IMG/VR virus record: IMGVR_UViG_3300042896_000308
Location: 1-42,824 of that record
Length of the DNA: 42,824 nt
Origin: a virus
Strand: one strand, 5' to 3'
Positions 13,472 through 20,084 of the stretch are shown here, piece after piece. Under the pieces are notes generated by a model. The model saw only the letters and a list, made by a program, of their open reading frames with translations, was not told the DNA's origin and searched no databases. Within the stretch, counting starts at the first letter, position 1. The number at the start of each line of letters is the position of its first letter. Made by a program: the position numbers and the translations under genes.

Positions 13472-13539
13472 GGGTAAACCCCTATAAATAATTTTCGAAG
13501 TATTCGCAAAGTAAGTAAAAAGTCGCTAGAATTACTTAC
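13472..13539 (+). promoter_or_regulatory. Promoter/operator module B
   Basis: GGGTAAACCCCTA (13472-13484) and AAGTATTCGC (13498-13507) repeat the design of module A. GTAAGTAA (13511-13518) and TTACTTAC (13532-13539) form a perfect 8-bp dyad that encloses the -10 box TAGAAT (13527-13532); TTCGCA (13503-13508) is a fair -35 with an 18-base spacer. A protein bound to this dyad would block the promoter. The rest of the 291-bp gap (13276-13566) shows only the hairpins already listed. Confidence 0.6.
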
Positions 13540-13566
13540 ATCGCAAACACTTAATAGGAAAACAAA

Positions 13567-13887
13567 ATGACAAACATAGAAATTGCAAACATCATCCTGG
13601 AGCAAATTGGCGGGCCGAAGATGGCAAAAATGACGGGTGCAAAGAACTTTACCGCCATCAATAATGGTCTTCAATTCAAGCTGCCGAGCAACTTCGCCAG
13701 GGATGGCATCAACTGCGTGCGCGTGGTGCTGGAGCCGTCGGACACTTACACGGTGAGTTTTTTGAAGGTGCGCGGCACCAGCTACAAGGAAGTGTCGAGC
13801 TTCGATGAAACTTACTGCGACCAGCTGCGCGGACTGTTTGAGGAAGTGACGGGCCTACGCACCAGCTTGACGGCCGTTTACGCATAA
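13567..13887 (+). CDS. Conserved small phage protein, unknown function
   Basis: This 106-residue protein has the pattern T-G-A-K-N-F near residue 22, L-Q-F-K-L-P and Y-T-V-S-F-L-K-V-R-G-T. Proteins with these landmarks (I-L-x-Q-x-G-G, M-T-G-A-K-N-F, F-K-V-R-G) are very common in phages and plasmids of proteobacteria, often near replication genes, but without a known function. A clear AGGA ribosome site (13556-13559) precedes the ATG. It is the first gene behind the tightly controlled module B, so it is likely made early and strongly. Confidence 0.72.
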   Translation: MTNIEIANIILEQIGGPKMAKMTGAKNFTAINNGLQFKLPSNFARDGINCVRVVLEPSDTYTVSFLKVRGTSYKEVSSFDETYCDQLRGLFEEVTGLRTSLTAVYA

Positions 13888-13897
13888 CCAACCCGCC

Positions 13898-13916
13898 GCC
13901 CTGGCGGCCCCAGGGC
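13898..13916 (+). terminator. GC-rich hairpin after 13567-13887
   Basis: GCCCTGG (13898-13904) pairs with CCAGGGC (13910-13916) around a 5-base loop. An overlapping alternative pairs GCCGC (13895-13899) with GCGGC (13904-13908). No T tract follows, so this may be an attenuator or mRNA stabiliser rather than a terminator. Confidence 0.3.
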
Positions 13917-13936
13917 AACACTAAACAAACAAAACC

Positions 13937-14134
13937 ATGACAACAAAAAAACAACCGATTCGGGCCAAGAACTGCGCCATATGCCGTGGCATATGCCCAA
14001 CGCCCCAGGCCTGCGAAGTTCCGGAGGAAAACCGCTTCGATCACGCCTTTGGTTTTATCCGCGACGTGCTGGCCGGTGTCGGGCTCTTGGCGGTGCTGAT
14101 TTTCGTTTTCTTTAACCTGGGGCGTGCGGCGTGA
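13937..14134 (+). CDS. Small CxxxC membrane protein (65 aa)
   Basis: This 65-residue protein has a basic N terminus, cysteines in N-C-A-I-C-R-G-I-C-P-T-P-Q-A-C (residues 12-26) that could bind metal, and one hydrophobic span at about residues 43-60 before R-A-A. This is the same plan as the 75-residue protein at 11926: cysteine knot first, membrane span last. The two may belong to one functional class of early membrane proteins, though their sequences differ. The TGA overlaps the next GTG. Confidence 0.6.
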   Translation: MTTKKQPIRAKNCAICRGICPTPQACEVPEENRFDHAFGFIRDVLAGVGLLAVLIFVFFNLGRAA

Positions 14135-14658
14135 AGGCGCGCAAGCAAAAGCCGCAGGTGATTTACACCTACACGGTATGGGACGTGCTCTTGGCCAACC
14201 CCACGGAGCCGATGCCCGATGCCTGGCGGCGGCACCAGCTCACGCGCATGTGGGAGGGCTTGCATAGCATCGAGCTGGAGCCAACACCGACGACCGACGA
14301 CTGGTGCGTGTGTTCGGACGCGGTGAACCTGATGGAGACCTTGGTGGTTATGGGCCACATTGAGGACACGTCGGGGCTATTGGAAGATGCCGTTGCCGCA
14401 CTGGCCAAGGCTGGCATGCGGTCCAGGGCTGGCCAGGCGTTGCGGCTTGACGCGCCCGGCATCCAAGCCATTCGCGGCGTGCTGGAGGATTACTCCATGG
14501 TGCTGGAGGCTTTGCCTGAGCGGGTGATGAAGCAGGCGCACCGGCAGACTGAGCGGCGCATTTACGAGATTATTGGCGGCAAGGTGATGCCCCACGACGT
14601 GCGGGTGCGCAGCGTGCAGCACGTACCGGCGGACGATACCGAAGGCGGTGCACTGTGA
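14131..14658 (+). CDS. Hypothetical protein (175 aa)
   Basis: This soluble, mostly helical protein of 175 residues begins basic (M-K-A-R-K-Q-K-P) and contains W-R-R-H-Q-L-T-R-M-W-E-G-L and a C-V-C pair near residue 60. The latter part has R-V-M-K-Q-A-H-R-Q-T-E-R-R-I. No membrane span or enzyme motif is visible and I do not recognise the family. GTG start overlaps the preceding stop; its own stop overlaps the next GTG. Genes of this kind in early operons often act on host processes, but nothing here identifies a target. Confidence 0.65.
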   Translation: MKARKQKPQVIYTYTVWDVLLANPTEPMPDAWRRHQLTRMWEGLHSIELEPTPTTDDWCVCSDAVNLMETLVVMGHIEDTSGLLEDAVAALAKAGMRSRAGQALRLDAPGIQAIRGVLEDYSMVLEALPERVMKQAHRQTERRIYEIIGGKVMPHDVRVRSVQHVPADDTEGGAL

Positions 14659-14891
14659 GGTCTACGGTGGCGGGCATTCCCTGCACAATCGAGGTCGTGA
14701 GCGTTTCGCCGGGCTATGCGGCCCGCACCCACGGTGAACCTGACGACTGTTACCCGGGCGAGGGGCCGGAAATATTATTCCGGGTTTGCGACACAAAGGG
14801 GCGCTCTGCACCCTGGCTGGCGCGCAAACTTACACCGGCTGACATGGCCAGGATTGAAATTGAAATATTGAAAGGACGGGACGAAGATTGA
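14655..14891 (+). CDS. Hypothetical protein (78 aa, GTG start)
   Basis: This 78-residue acidic protein has the N-terminal pattern G-I-P-C-T-I-E-V-V-S-V-S-P-G (likely a short beta-sheet) and, later, G-E-G-P-E-I-L-F-R-V-C-D-T-K-G-R. The end is rich in charge. Small phage proteins starting I-x-C-x-I-x-V-x-x-x-x-P are common and uncharacterised. It is coupled by four-base overlaps to both neighbours. No function can be assigned. Confidence 0.6.
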   Translation: MRSTVAGIPCTIEVVSVSPGYAARTHGEPDDCYPGEGPEILFRVCDTKGRSAPWLARKLTPADMARIEIEILKGRDED

Positions 14892-15148
14892 ACAATAATT
14901 TGAAGGCCAACGCCACGCGGGTGAACCCCCATGCAATTTCTGTGCAGTCGTTTGTAAGGACGACCGGCGAAAAGGAACAATCCAAGTATCGGACGGGTTT
15001 TGTTCCGTCTTCTAAGGACCAAAACGCCGCGCTTCCAAATACGATGTCATGGAAGAATGCGGACACCTACGTGCCGCCAAATAACGACCCGGTGCGCAGT
15101 GGTGCCAATGATTTTCTAGCGGTGAAAAGTAAGGGGTATCGGACGTGA
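14888..15148 (+). CDS. Hypothetical protein (86 aa, TTG start)
   Basis: The TTG at 14888 overlaps the preceding TGA, and a GAAAGGA stretch lies about ten bases upstream, so this start is favoured; there is no nearby in-frame ATG. The 86-residue product is basic, asparagine-rich and low in hydrophobic residues, so it may be disordered. Its DNA is less GC-rich than its neighbours and uses AAT, AAG and CCA codons more freely, suggesting separate acquisition. I recognise no family. Confidence 0.5.
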   Translation: MNNNLKANATRVNPHAISVQSFVRTTGEKEQSKYRTGFVPSSKDQNAALPNTMSWKNADTYVPPNNDPVRSGANDFLAVKSKGYRT

Positions 15149-15567
15149 GCGCGCGGGACGTAGCATTGAAGCGGGCGCTTGAGGCGCTAGAAGCACACGC
15201 AGACATCGGCATCAAGTCCGACAAAGCCATCACTGCAATCAAAGCAGCCCTGGCGCAACCAGATCATATTCCTGGCGCTAGGAAGACGATCGCTAAAGAG
15301 GTTGCGTTACGAGATCAGGAGCCGTTCGGGTATTTCAAAGCTGAACCGTTTGGCTGGACTGACTGTGCGGAGACGGACGAAGGCGCTACGGCGCTTTACG
15401 AGCGGCCTGCACCACAAGAGCGCCAGCCGCTGACCACTGAGCAGATTTTGCACAAGAAAGATAGGTATGTTGCAGAGCCAAATATTAAGTATCCATTGAG
15501 TGACACCGATTGGCTCAACTTTGCCCGAGCCATCGAAGCCGCCCACGGCATCAAGGGGGCAGCGTGA
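15145..15567 (+). CDS. Hypothetical protein with A-I-T-A-I-K-x-A-L repeat motif (140 aa)
   Basis: This 140-residue protein opens with A-L-K-R-A-L-E-A-L-E-A-H and D-K-A-I-T-A-I-K-A-A-L-A-Q-P, a helical pair shared with the next gene and with many small phage proteins. It then has a middle part with E-P-F-G-Y-F-K-A-E-P-F-G-W and an end reading P-L-S-D-T-D-W-L-N-F-A-R-A-I-E-A-A-H-G-I. The P-L-x-x-x-x-I-x-x-x-Y/W...F-A-R-A-I-E-x-x-H-G-I ending is a recognisable phage module without known role. GTG overlaps the preceding stop. Confidence 0.62.
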   Translation: MSARDVALKRALEALEAHADIGIKSDKAITAIKAALAQPDHIPGARKTIAKEVALRDQEPFGYFKAEPFGWTDCAETDEGATALYERPAPQERQPLTTEQILHKKDRYVAEPNIKYPLSDTDWLNFARAIEAAHGIKGAA

Positions 15568-15797
15568 CCGAAAACCAAGCACTGAGGCTGGCGCTTGAGG
15601 CGTTGACGTATTCAGGCTTAAAACCGGAGGGAACTTGCGATGTAGATAAAGCAGCCATAACCGCCATCAAAGAAGCCTTGGCACAGCCACCCCGCCAGCC
15701 CTTAACCCCCGGCACCATCCGCAACATGTACGCCCGGCACTGCGACCCGGTGGAGTTGGTGCGGGCCGTTGAGAAGCTGCACGGCGTGGGCGCGTAA
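15564..15797 (+). CDS. Short paralogue of 15145 product (77 aa)
   Basis: This 77-residue protein repeats the design of the gene before it: an opening A-L-R-L-A-L-E-A-L, then D-K-A-A-I-T-A-I-K-E-A-L-A-Q-P, and an ending P-L-T-P-G-T-I-R-N-M-Y then V-R-A-V-E-K-L-H-G-V. It lacks the middle part found in the longer sister. The pair are therefore tandem duplicates, one with an insertion or the other with a deletion. The GTG at 15564 overlaps the previous stop. Function is unknown. Confidence 0.62.
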   Translation: MTENQALRLALEALTYSGLKPEGTCDVDKAAITAIKEALAQPPRQPLTPGTIRNMYARHCDPVELVRAVEKLHGVGA

Positions 15798-15799
15798 CG

Positions 15800-15841
15800 G
15801 CAAACCGTTTGCATCAAGACGGCCCGAGTATTTGCGCCGTA
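15800..15841 (+). promoter_or_regulatory. Promoter/operator module C with palindrome
   Basis: GCAAAC (15800-15805) and GTTTGC (15807-15812) form a perfect 13-bp palindrome around one base. AGTATTTGCGCCGTA (15827-15841) is the same element as in module A. TACAAT (15840-15845) may be the -10, leaving a leader of about 30 bases before 15882. The GGGTAAACCCCTA part is absent here. Confidence 0.5.
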
Positions 15842-15881
15842 CAATGTGCGCTACCGATTCACCTGAAAGAAAACCATTTAC

Positions 15882-16085
15882 ATGACACCACAAGAAAGAC
15901 AGGCCGAGTTCAATCGGCTGTTCGACGCGCTGCCGGGCAAGAACATCGAGAAGATCCGCGCGGTGTGCGCCATCCTGCACCTGCAGGAGAACACCGTGCG
16001 GCTGTACCGCATGCGGACGCCGAGCCGGTACATCCCGGAGCGCAGCCTGCACATCCTGCGCGACGCTACCCGCCAGGTCGCATAA
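15882..16085 (+). CDS. Small helix-turn-helix protein (67 aa)
   Basis: This 67-residue protein is wholly helical, with I-R-A-V-C-A-I-L-H-L-Q-E-N-T-V-R-L-Y-R at about residues 25-43, which fits a helix-turn-helix (helix, turn at H-L-Q-E, recognition helix N-T-V-R-L-Y-R-M-R). The basic end R-Y-I-P-E-R-S-L-H-I-L-R follows. It may regulate the replication genes directly downstream or its own module C promoter. GAAAGAAAA precedes the ATG at a slightly long distance. Confidence 0.65.
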   Translation: MTPQERQAEFNRLFDALPGKNIEKIRAVCAILHLQENTVRLYRMRTPSRYIPERSLHILRDATRQVA

Positions 16086-16184
16086 TCCCCCGTTTCGCAA
16101 CGGACTAGGGTCTGCAGCCCGAAAAGCACTGCTGGGTGCCTGTCCCGCGCGTTCTTACTCCAGCCGCCAACTCAGCAAGGCATT

Positions 16185-18473
16185 ATGAATTCACACCCCC
16201 TGTCGCACGGGTCGATCATCGACCATTTCCGCGACGCCATGGCCAACGCTGGCCTACCTTATGCCGGGGAGATCGTCCCCGACGCGGGCAAAATCACGCG
16301 CTTTACTGTTTCGGGCGACCGCCCCAAGTCGATGACCGGCTGGTTCGTGCTGTACACGGACGGCATCCCAGCGGGCGAGTTCGGCTGCTGGAAGCGGGGC
16401 ATGCAGTCGACGTGGTGCGCGAAGGAGCCGAACGAAATCAGCCAGGCCGAGCGTGAGGCTATCGACCGGCGCCGCGTTGAGGCCCAAGCGGCCCGCGATG
16501 CGATGGCGGCCCAGGTGCAGGGCGAGGCTGCCGAGCTGGCCGCGATTATGTGGGAGGCGAGTGCTGAGGTGCCCAACGGCGCCGCCCACCCGTACCTGGC
16601 CCGCAAGGGCGTGGCGTCCTACGGCCTACGGCTGGCTACCTGGCGCCGGGACTTTGGCGACCGCGAGGTGGCCGTGGAGGACGCGCTACTGGTGCCGGTG
16701 CGCGATGGCAAGAAGGTGGTGAGCCTGCAGGCCATATTCCCGTCTAAGGACAACCCGCTGGGGCGCGACAAGGATTTTCTGCCCGGCGGCAAGAAGCGCG
16801 GGTGTTTCTACGCCATCGGCAAGCCCGGTAACGATGAGCAGGCGCCGACGATTTATATTTGCGAGGGTTACGCCACGGGGGCCAGCGTGCACCAGGCGAC
16901 GGGCTGTCCGGTGATCGTGGCGTTTGATGCGGGCAACCTGCGCCCGGTGGCTGAGCGGATTCGGGCGCGGTACCCACGGGGCAACCTGGTGGTGGCGGCT
17001 GACAATGACCGCTGGACGGCCCAGCCGTTTGAGAACCCCGGCGTGCATTACGGTACCCAGGCGGCGCGTGAGGTGGGCGCCCGCTTGGTGGTGCCTGAGT
17101 TTGCCGACCTGGCCAGCAGGCCGACGGATTTCAACGACCTGCACGTGGCCGAGGGCATCGCGGCGGTGTTGGCGCAACTGGTGCCCCAGGCCGCACCGGT
17201 GGCGGCCCCGGTATCTGCTCCAGCCAATGACAACACCCCAGGCGCCATTGCTGTGGTGGAGCATGACCATGCTACTGTGGACTGGTTCAGCCCGTTCCCG
17301 GACTTCAACGGCAAAGGGCGGCCCATCGCTACCATCGAGAACGTGGCCGAGGCGTGCCGCCGCCTGGGTGTGGTGGTGCGGTACAACGTCATTCGCAAGG
17401 ACATCGAGCTAATCATTCCCGGCGCGCGGTTCAGCGTGGATAACCGGGCCAATGCGTCGCTGGCCTGGCTGGCGTCGGCTTGCACGCGGTTTGGCGTGCC
17501 TAACGGGCCGCTGGGCGACTTCCTGTGCTACATGGCGGACCAGAACCTTTACAACCCGGTGGCCACGTGGATTCAGTCCAAGCCTTGGGACGGCGTGACG
17601 CGCCTCAATGCACTGTACAACACGATCACGGCCGAGGGTGAGGGCGAGGATTCCCGTATCTGGGACATCAAGGCGGCCATGATGCGCCGGTGGATGATCA
17701 GCGCATGCGCGGCGGCCTTCAACCCCAACGGCGTGAGCGCGCACGGCGTGCTGGTGCTGCAGGGCAATCAGTACCTAGGCAAGACCAAGTGGTTCAAGGG
17801 CCTGGTGCCCGCGCACCTGGGTGTTATCCAGGACGGGCTGATGCTACGTCCTGATGACCGGGACAGCGTGAAGCAGGTGGTTTCTTACTGGCTGGTCGAG
17901 CTGGGCGAGCTGGACGCCACGTTCCGCAAGTCGGATATTGCGCAGCTTAAATCGTTCCTGACCCGCGACCGCGACGTGTTGCGCCGGGCTTATGCCAAGA
18001 TGGAGAGCGAGTACGCCAGGCGGACGGTGTTCTTTGCCAGCGTTAACCCGCGCCAGTTCCTGCACGACCCGACGGGCAACCGGCGCTACTGGACGATCAG
18101 TTGTGAGGCAATCAACCACGACCACGATCTGGATATGCAACAGGTGTGGGCCGAGGTTTACGAGACGCTGTATGCCAAGGGCGAGACTTGGTATCTGACG
18201 CCCGACGAAATGCAGGCGCTGAACGACCAGAACAAAGACCATGAGGTGCTGGACCCAATACGCGAGCGCATCCTGACCCGCCTAAACTGGGAAGACCCAC
18301 AAAGCTCCTGGCGCTGGATGACGGCCACGGACGTTATGACCGAGGTAGGCTTCGACAGGCCAACGCGGGCGGACGTTACCCAGACCGGGCAGATACTGCA
18401 CGAGCTGAACGGGGGGCAACGGCGCAAGAGCAACGGCAAGCACTTGTCGCTGGTGCCCATGAGGCGCAACTGA
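16185..18473 (+). CDS. TOPRIM primase / VapE-type helicase
   Basis: This 762-residue replication protein should unwind and prime at the phage origin. It has an N-terminal domain (about 1-100) and a primase region with TOPRIM signatures I-C-E-G-Y-A-T-G (about 225-232) and V-V-A-A-D-N-D (about 267-273). A linker rich in A/P ends near 350. A VapE-family helicase domain (about 430-660) follows, with L-Q-G-N-Q-Y-L-G-K-T-K as Walker A and Y-W-L-V-E-L-G-E-L-D as the acidic motif. A winged-helix-like end (710-762) resembles the separate protein at 18556. A strong terminator follows. Zinc-finger residues of classical DnaG are not evident. Confidence 0.9.
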   Translation: MNSHPLSHGSIIDHFRDAMANAGLPYAGEIVPDAGKITRFTVSGDRPKSMTGWFVLYTDGIPAGEFGCWKRGMQSTWCAKEPNEISQAEREAIDRRRVEAQAARDAMAAQVQGEAAELAAIMWEASAEVPNGAAHPYLARKGVASYGLRLATWRRDFGDREVAVEDALLVPVRDGKKVVSLQAIFPSKDNPLGRDKDFLPGGKKRGCFYAIGKPGNDEQAPTIYICEGYATGASVHQATGCPVIVAFDAGNLRPVAERIRARYPRGNLVVAADNDRWTAQPFENPGVHYGTQAAREVGARLVVPEFADLASRPTDFNDLHVAEGIAAVLAQLVPQAAPVAAPVSAPANDNTPGAIAVVEHDHATVDWFSPFPDFNGKGRPIATIENVAEACRRLGVVVRYNVIRKDIELIIPGARFSVDNRANASLAWLASACTRFGVPNGPLGDFLCYMADQNLYNPVATWIQSKPWDGVTRLNALYNTITAEGEGEDSRIWDIKAAMMRRWMISACAAAFNPNGVSAHGVLVLQGNQYLGKTKWFKGLVPAHLGVIQDGLMLRPDDRDSVKQVVSYWLVELGELDATFRKSDIAQLKSFLTRDRDVLRRAYAKMESEYARRTVFFASVNPRQFLHDPTGNRRYWTISCEAINHDHDLDMQQVWAEVYETLYAKGETWYLTPDEMQALNDQNKDHEVLDPIRERILTRLNWEDPQSSWRWMTATDVMTEVGFDRPTRADVTQTGQILHELNGGQRRKSNGKHLSLVPMRRN

Positions 18474-18494
18474 CCAACACCAACCATCCACCAG

Positions 18495-18517
18495 GCCCGC
18501 AGTTCGCGGGCTTTTTT
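18495..18517 (+). terminator. Rho-independent terminator after primase-helicase
   Basis: GCCCGC (18495-18500) and GCGGGC (18506-18511) form a perfect 6-bp stem with a 5-base loop, followed by six T residues (18512-18517). It stands 22 bases after the primase-helicase stop and separates it from the gene at 18556. Confidence 0.88.
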
Positions 18518-18555
18518 GTGCTAGGATTAGGGTGACCAACAACTAAAGGTAACTT

Positions 18556-18915
18556 ATGAAATATACTGATTCACTAAAAGCGGCATGCCTGGCTGTGGGC
18601 ATCGACGCGGCAACCACGGCCAATGTCTTGCTAGCATTCACCCGAATAGAGGGCGGGAAGAAGAAAGCCGGGAATGGGCATACCCATCAAGGCACGGAGA
18701 TGGAGGACGCATTGCGGGCAACCTTTAACTTCCGCAATCCTCCAGGGCTGCGCATGACAGCAACGCAAGCGTGCCAGGCTGTCGGCATCGCCAGTCCCAA
18801 TCGTGGCGAGCAGACACAAATGGGGAAGGCGTTAGCGCATGTGACTGGGCGGAGGGCTATGAAAAGCAACGGGCGAAACCTGTATCTGTTGCCAACGAAG
18901 GATGCGTTACCCTGA
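18556..18915 (+). CDS. Stand-alone relative of the primase-helicase C-terminal domain
   Basis: This 119-residue protein has two parts: residues 1-60 (helical, unknown) and 65-115, which align without gaps to residues 710-757 of the primase-helicase upstream. Shared points are M-T-A-T, then a V-G spaced by five residues, R at the same place, Q-x-G, and the closing K-S-N-G-[RK]-x-L-x-L-[LV]-P. In VapE helicases this end is thought to bind DNA. A free copy could bind the origin, compete with the helicase or load it. It lies directly between a strong terminator and the dyad-rich non-coding tract, beside its likely binding sites. Confidence 0.68.
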   Translation: MKYTDSLKAACLAVGIDAATTANVLLAFTRIEGGKKKAGNGHTHQGTEMEDALRATFNFRNPPGLRMTATQACQAVGIASPNRGEQTQMGKALAHVTGRRAMKSNGRNLYLLPTKDALP

Positions 18916-19406
18916 TGGCACTGGGGGATACCCTTGGACATTTACCTTATAAATCAACTACTTAACCCTTTAGGGTATCCTATAGATATCTTATGTATTA
19001 AATGAATGAAATGGTGGGATGGTGGAACCTATAAAGGGATAGGTTATAGCGTCGCCCCATTGCGAAGGTATATAGGGAAATGGACGCACTGGGATGCCCT
19101 TATCCCTGAGCCCATGGCGGCGGCGTTATCGCGACGATGTGCCTATGCCCTACCTACCCCATCCCCAAGGCCGCGCGACGCAGGGACGGGGCCGCCCTGC
19201 CTGCCCCCTACCCCCCGTGCTTAGGTACCTCCAGCCCCAGAGTGCTCGGGGGTGACGCAAAACGCCGGTTTTCATCTAGTGCCAGTCTGACCAGTGGGTT
19301 AGCCAACCAGCTGCCATAATGACCATGCGCGGCTAGGCTGATCCCCGAAGCGCAGGTCGTCTACCTGCTCGCCGCGCACATTTTTAGACGCCATCGACGA
19401 GACATC
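18916..19406. other. Dyad-rich non-coding tract, candidate ori and/or cos
   Basis: This is the longest gene-free stretch (491 bp). Its first half is AT-rich with perfect inverted repeats: GGATACCC/GGGTATCC (18926-18933, 18973-18980), ACCCT/AGGGT (18965-18969, 18972-18976), AACCTAT/ATAGGTT (19026-19032, 19039-19045) and GGGAT/ATCCC (19091-19095, 19102-19106). All are built on an AGGGATA-like unit. The second half (about 19140-19260) is C-rich on the plus strand, and GCAGGT/ACCTGC (19352-19357, 19363-19368) lies just before the HNH gene. In lambda-type phages cos lies just before terS; here HNH-TerS-TerL follow, and a primase-helicase precedes. No convincing gene is present. Confidence 0.55.
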
Positions 19407-20027
19407 ATGGAAAAATTTACCTGCCGAAAATGCGACAACAATTTTCCGACGTGGTTTGAATCCGCCGGGAAGACTATTTGCAACTGCTGCGAAGCAATAA
19501 GGCGGTACCCAAACGGAAATCGCCCGCCGATTGAAGAATTCCGCGCCAGACTGTTGCTTGTGGCTGAATCCAAACACTTTAGACGCACCGCTGGCGTCAA
19601 CAAGTGCCAATCTTGTGGAAGCATCCACTCGTTTAACAAAACAAGGAGCACGCGTTGGCAGCATTTATGCGAGACCTGTGAGCGACTGCACATCCGCATT
19701 TATCGACAGACGCACAAGGCCAAGAAGCGCGACGCGATTGGGCAGTCTATGCGAAAGGCGCTAAAGGCTGGCGGTAAATCGCCAACGGTGAAAGATGCTC
19801 TGGGTTACACCATTGCTGCATTGCGCACGCACCTGGAGCGTCAATTCCTCCCAGGGATGGCGTGGCACAACATGGCAGACTGGCACATCGACCACATCAC
19901 GCCGCAGGCCGCATTCAATTTGGCAGACGCAGATCAATGGCGAGTCTGCTGGGGACTTGGAAACCTTCGGCCAATGTGGGGACACGAGAACATCGCAAAA
20001 GGCGCGAAGCAGTTGTTTCTGCTGTAA
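19407..20027 (+). CDS. HNH endonuclease with zinc-binding cysteines
   Basis: This 206-residue protein has three cysteine pairs: C-R-K-C (residues 6-9), C-N-C-C (about 25-28) and C-Q-S-C with C-E-T-C in the middle. The C-terminal HNH nuclease domain reads W-H-I-D-H-I-T-P, then Q-W-R-V-C-W-G-L-G-N-L-R-P-M-W and E-N-I-A-K. In HK97-type phages an HNH protein beside terminase is needed for cos cleavage and packaging, and the same may hold here. A homing endonuclease is the alternative, given its lower GC than its neighbours and its position beside a non-coding tract. Confidence 0.82.
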   Translation: MEKFTCRKCDNNFPTWFESAGKTICNCCEAIRRYPNGNRPPIEEFRARLLLVAESKHFRRTAGVNKCQSCGSIHSFNKTRSTRWQHLCETCERLHIRIYRQTHKAKKRDAIGQSMRKALKAGGKSPTVKDALGYTIAALRTHLERQFLPGMAWHNMADWHIDHITPQAAFNLADADQWRVCWGLGNLRPMWGHENIAKGAKQLFLL

Positions 20028-20045
20028 CCCTGTAAATGCTTTCCT

Positions 20046-20078
20046 GGTTCGCGAACCAAGTTCGCAAACCTATACAAT
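20046..20078 (+). promoter_or_regulatory. terS promoter with overlapping palindrome
   Basis: GGTTCGCGAACC (20046-20057) is a perfect 12-bp palindrome, and GTTCGCAAAC follows at 20060-20069 as a near repeat. TATACA/TACAAT (20071-20078) gives a -10 box; TTCGCG (20048-20053) inside the palindrome is a possible -35 with 17-base spacing to TATACA. The ATG of terS is only six bases beyond. A factor bound here could hold back packaging genes. Confidence 0.5.
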
Positions 20079-20084
20079 GCAAAC

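Noticed and set aside
19006-19224. Possible 72-residue gene in the non-coding tract
   Set aside because: Starts in an AT-rich, dyad-dense region, lacks a ribosome site, and its C-terminal half is low-complexity proline/arginine from the C-rich stretch.
19259-19272. AAAAC/GTTTT hairpin as a terminator
   Set aside because: Stem of five mostly A-T pairs, T tract part of the stem, and no gene ends nearby.
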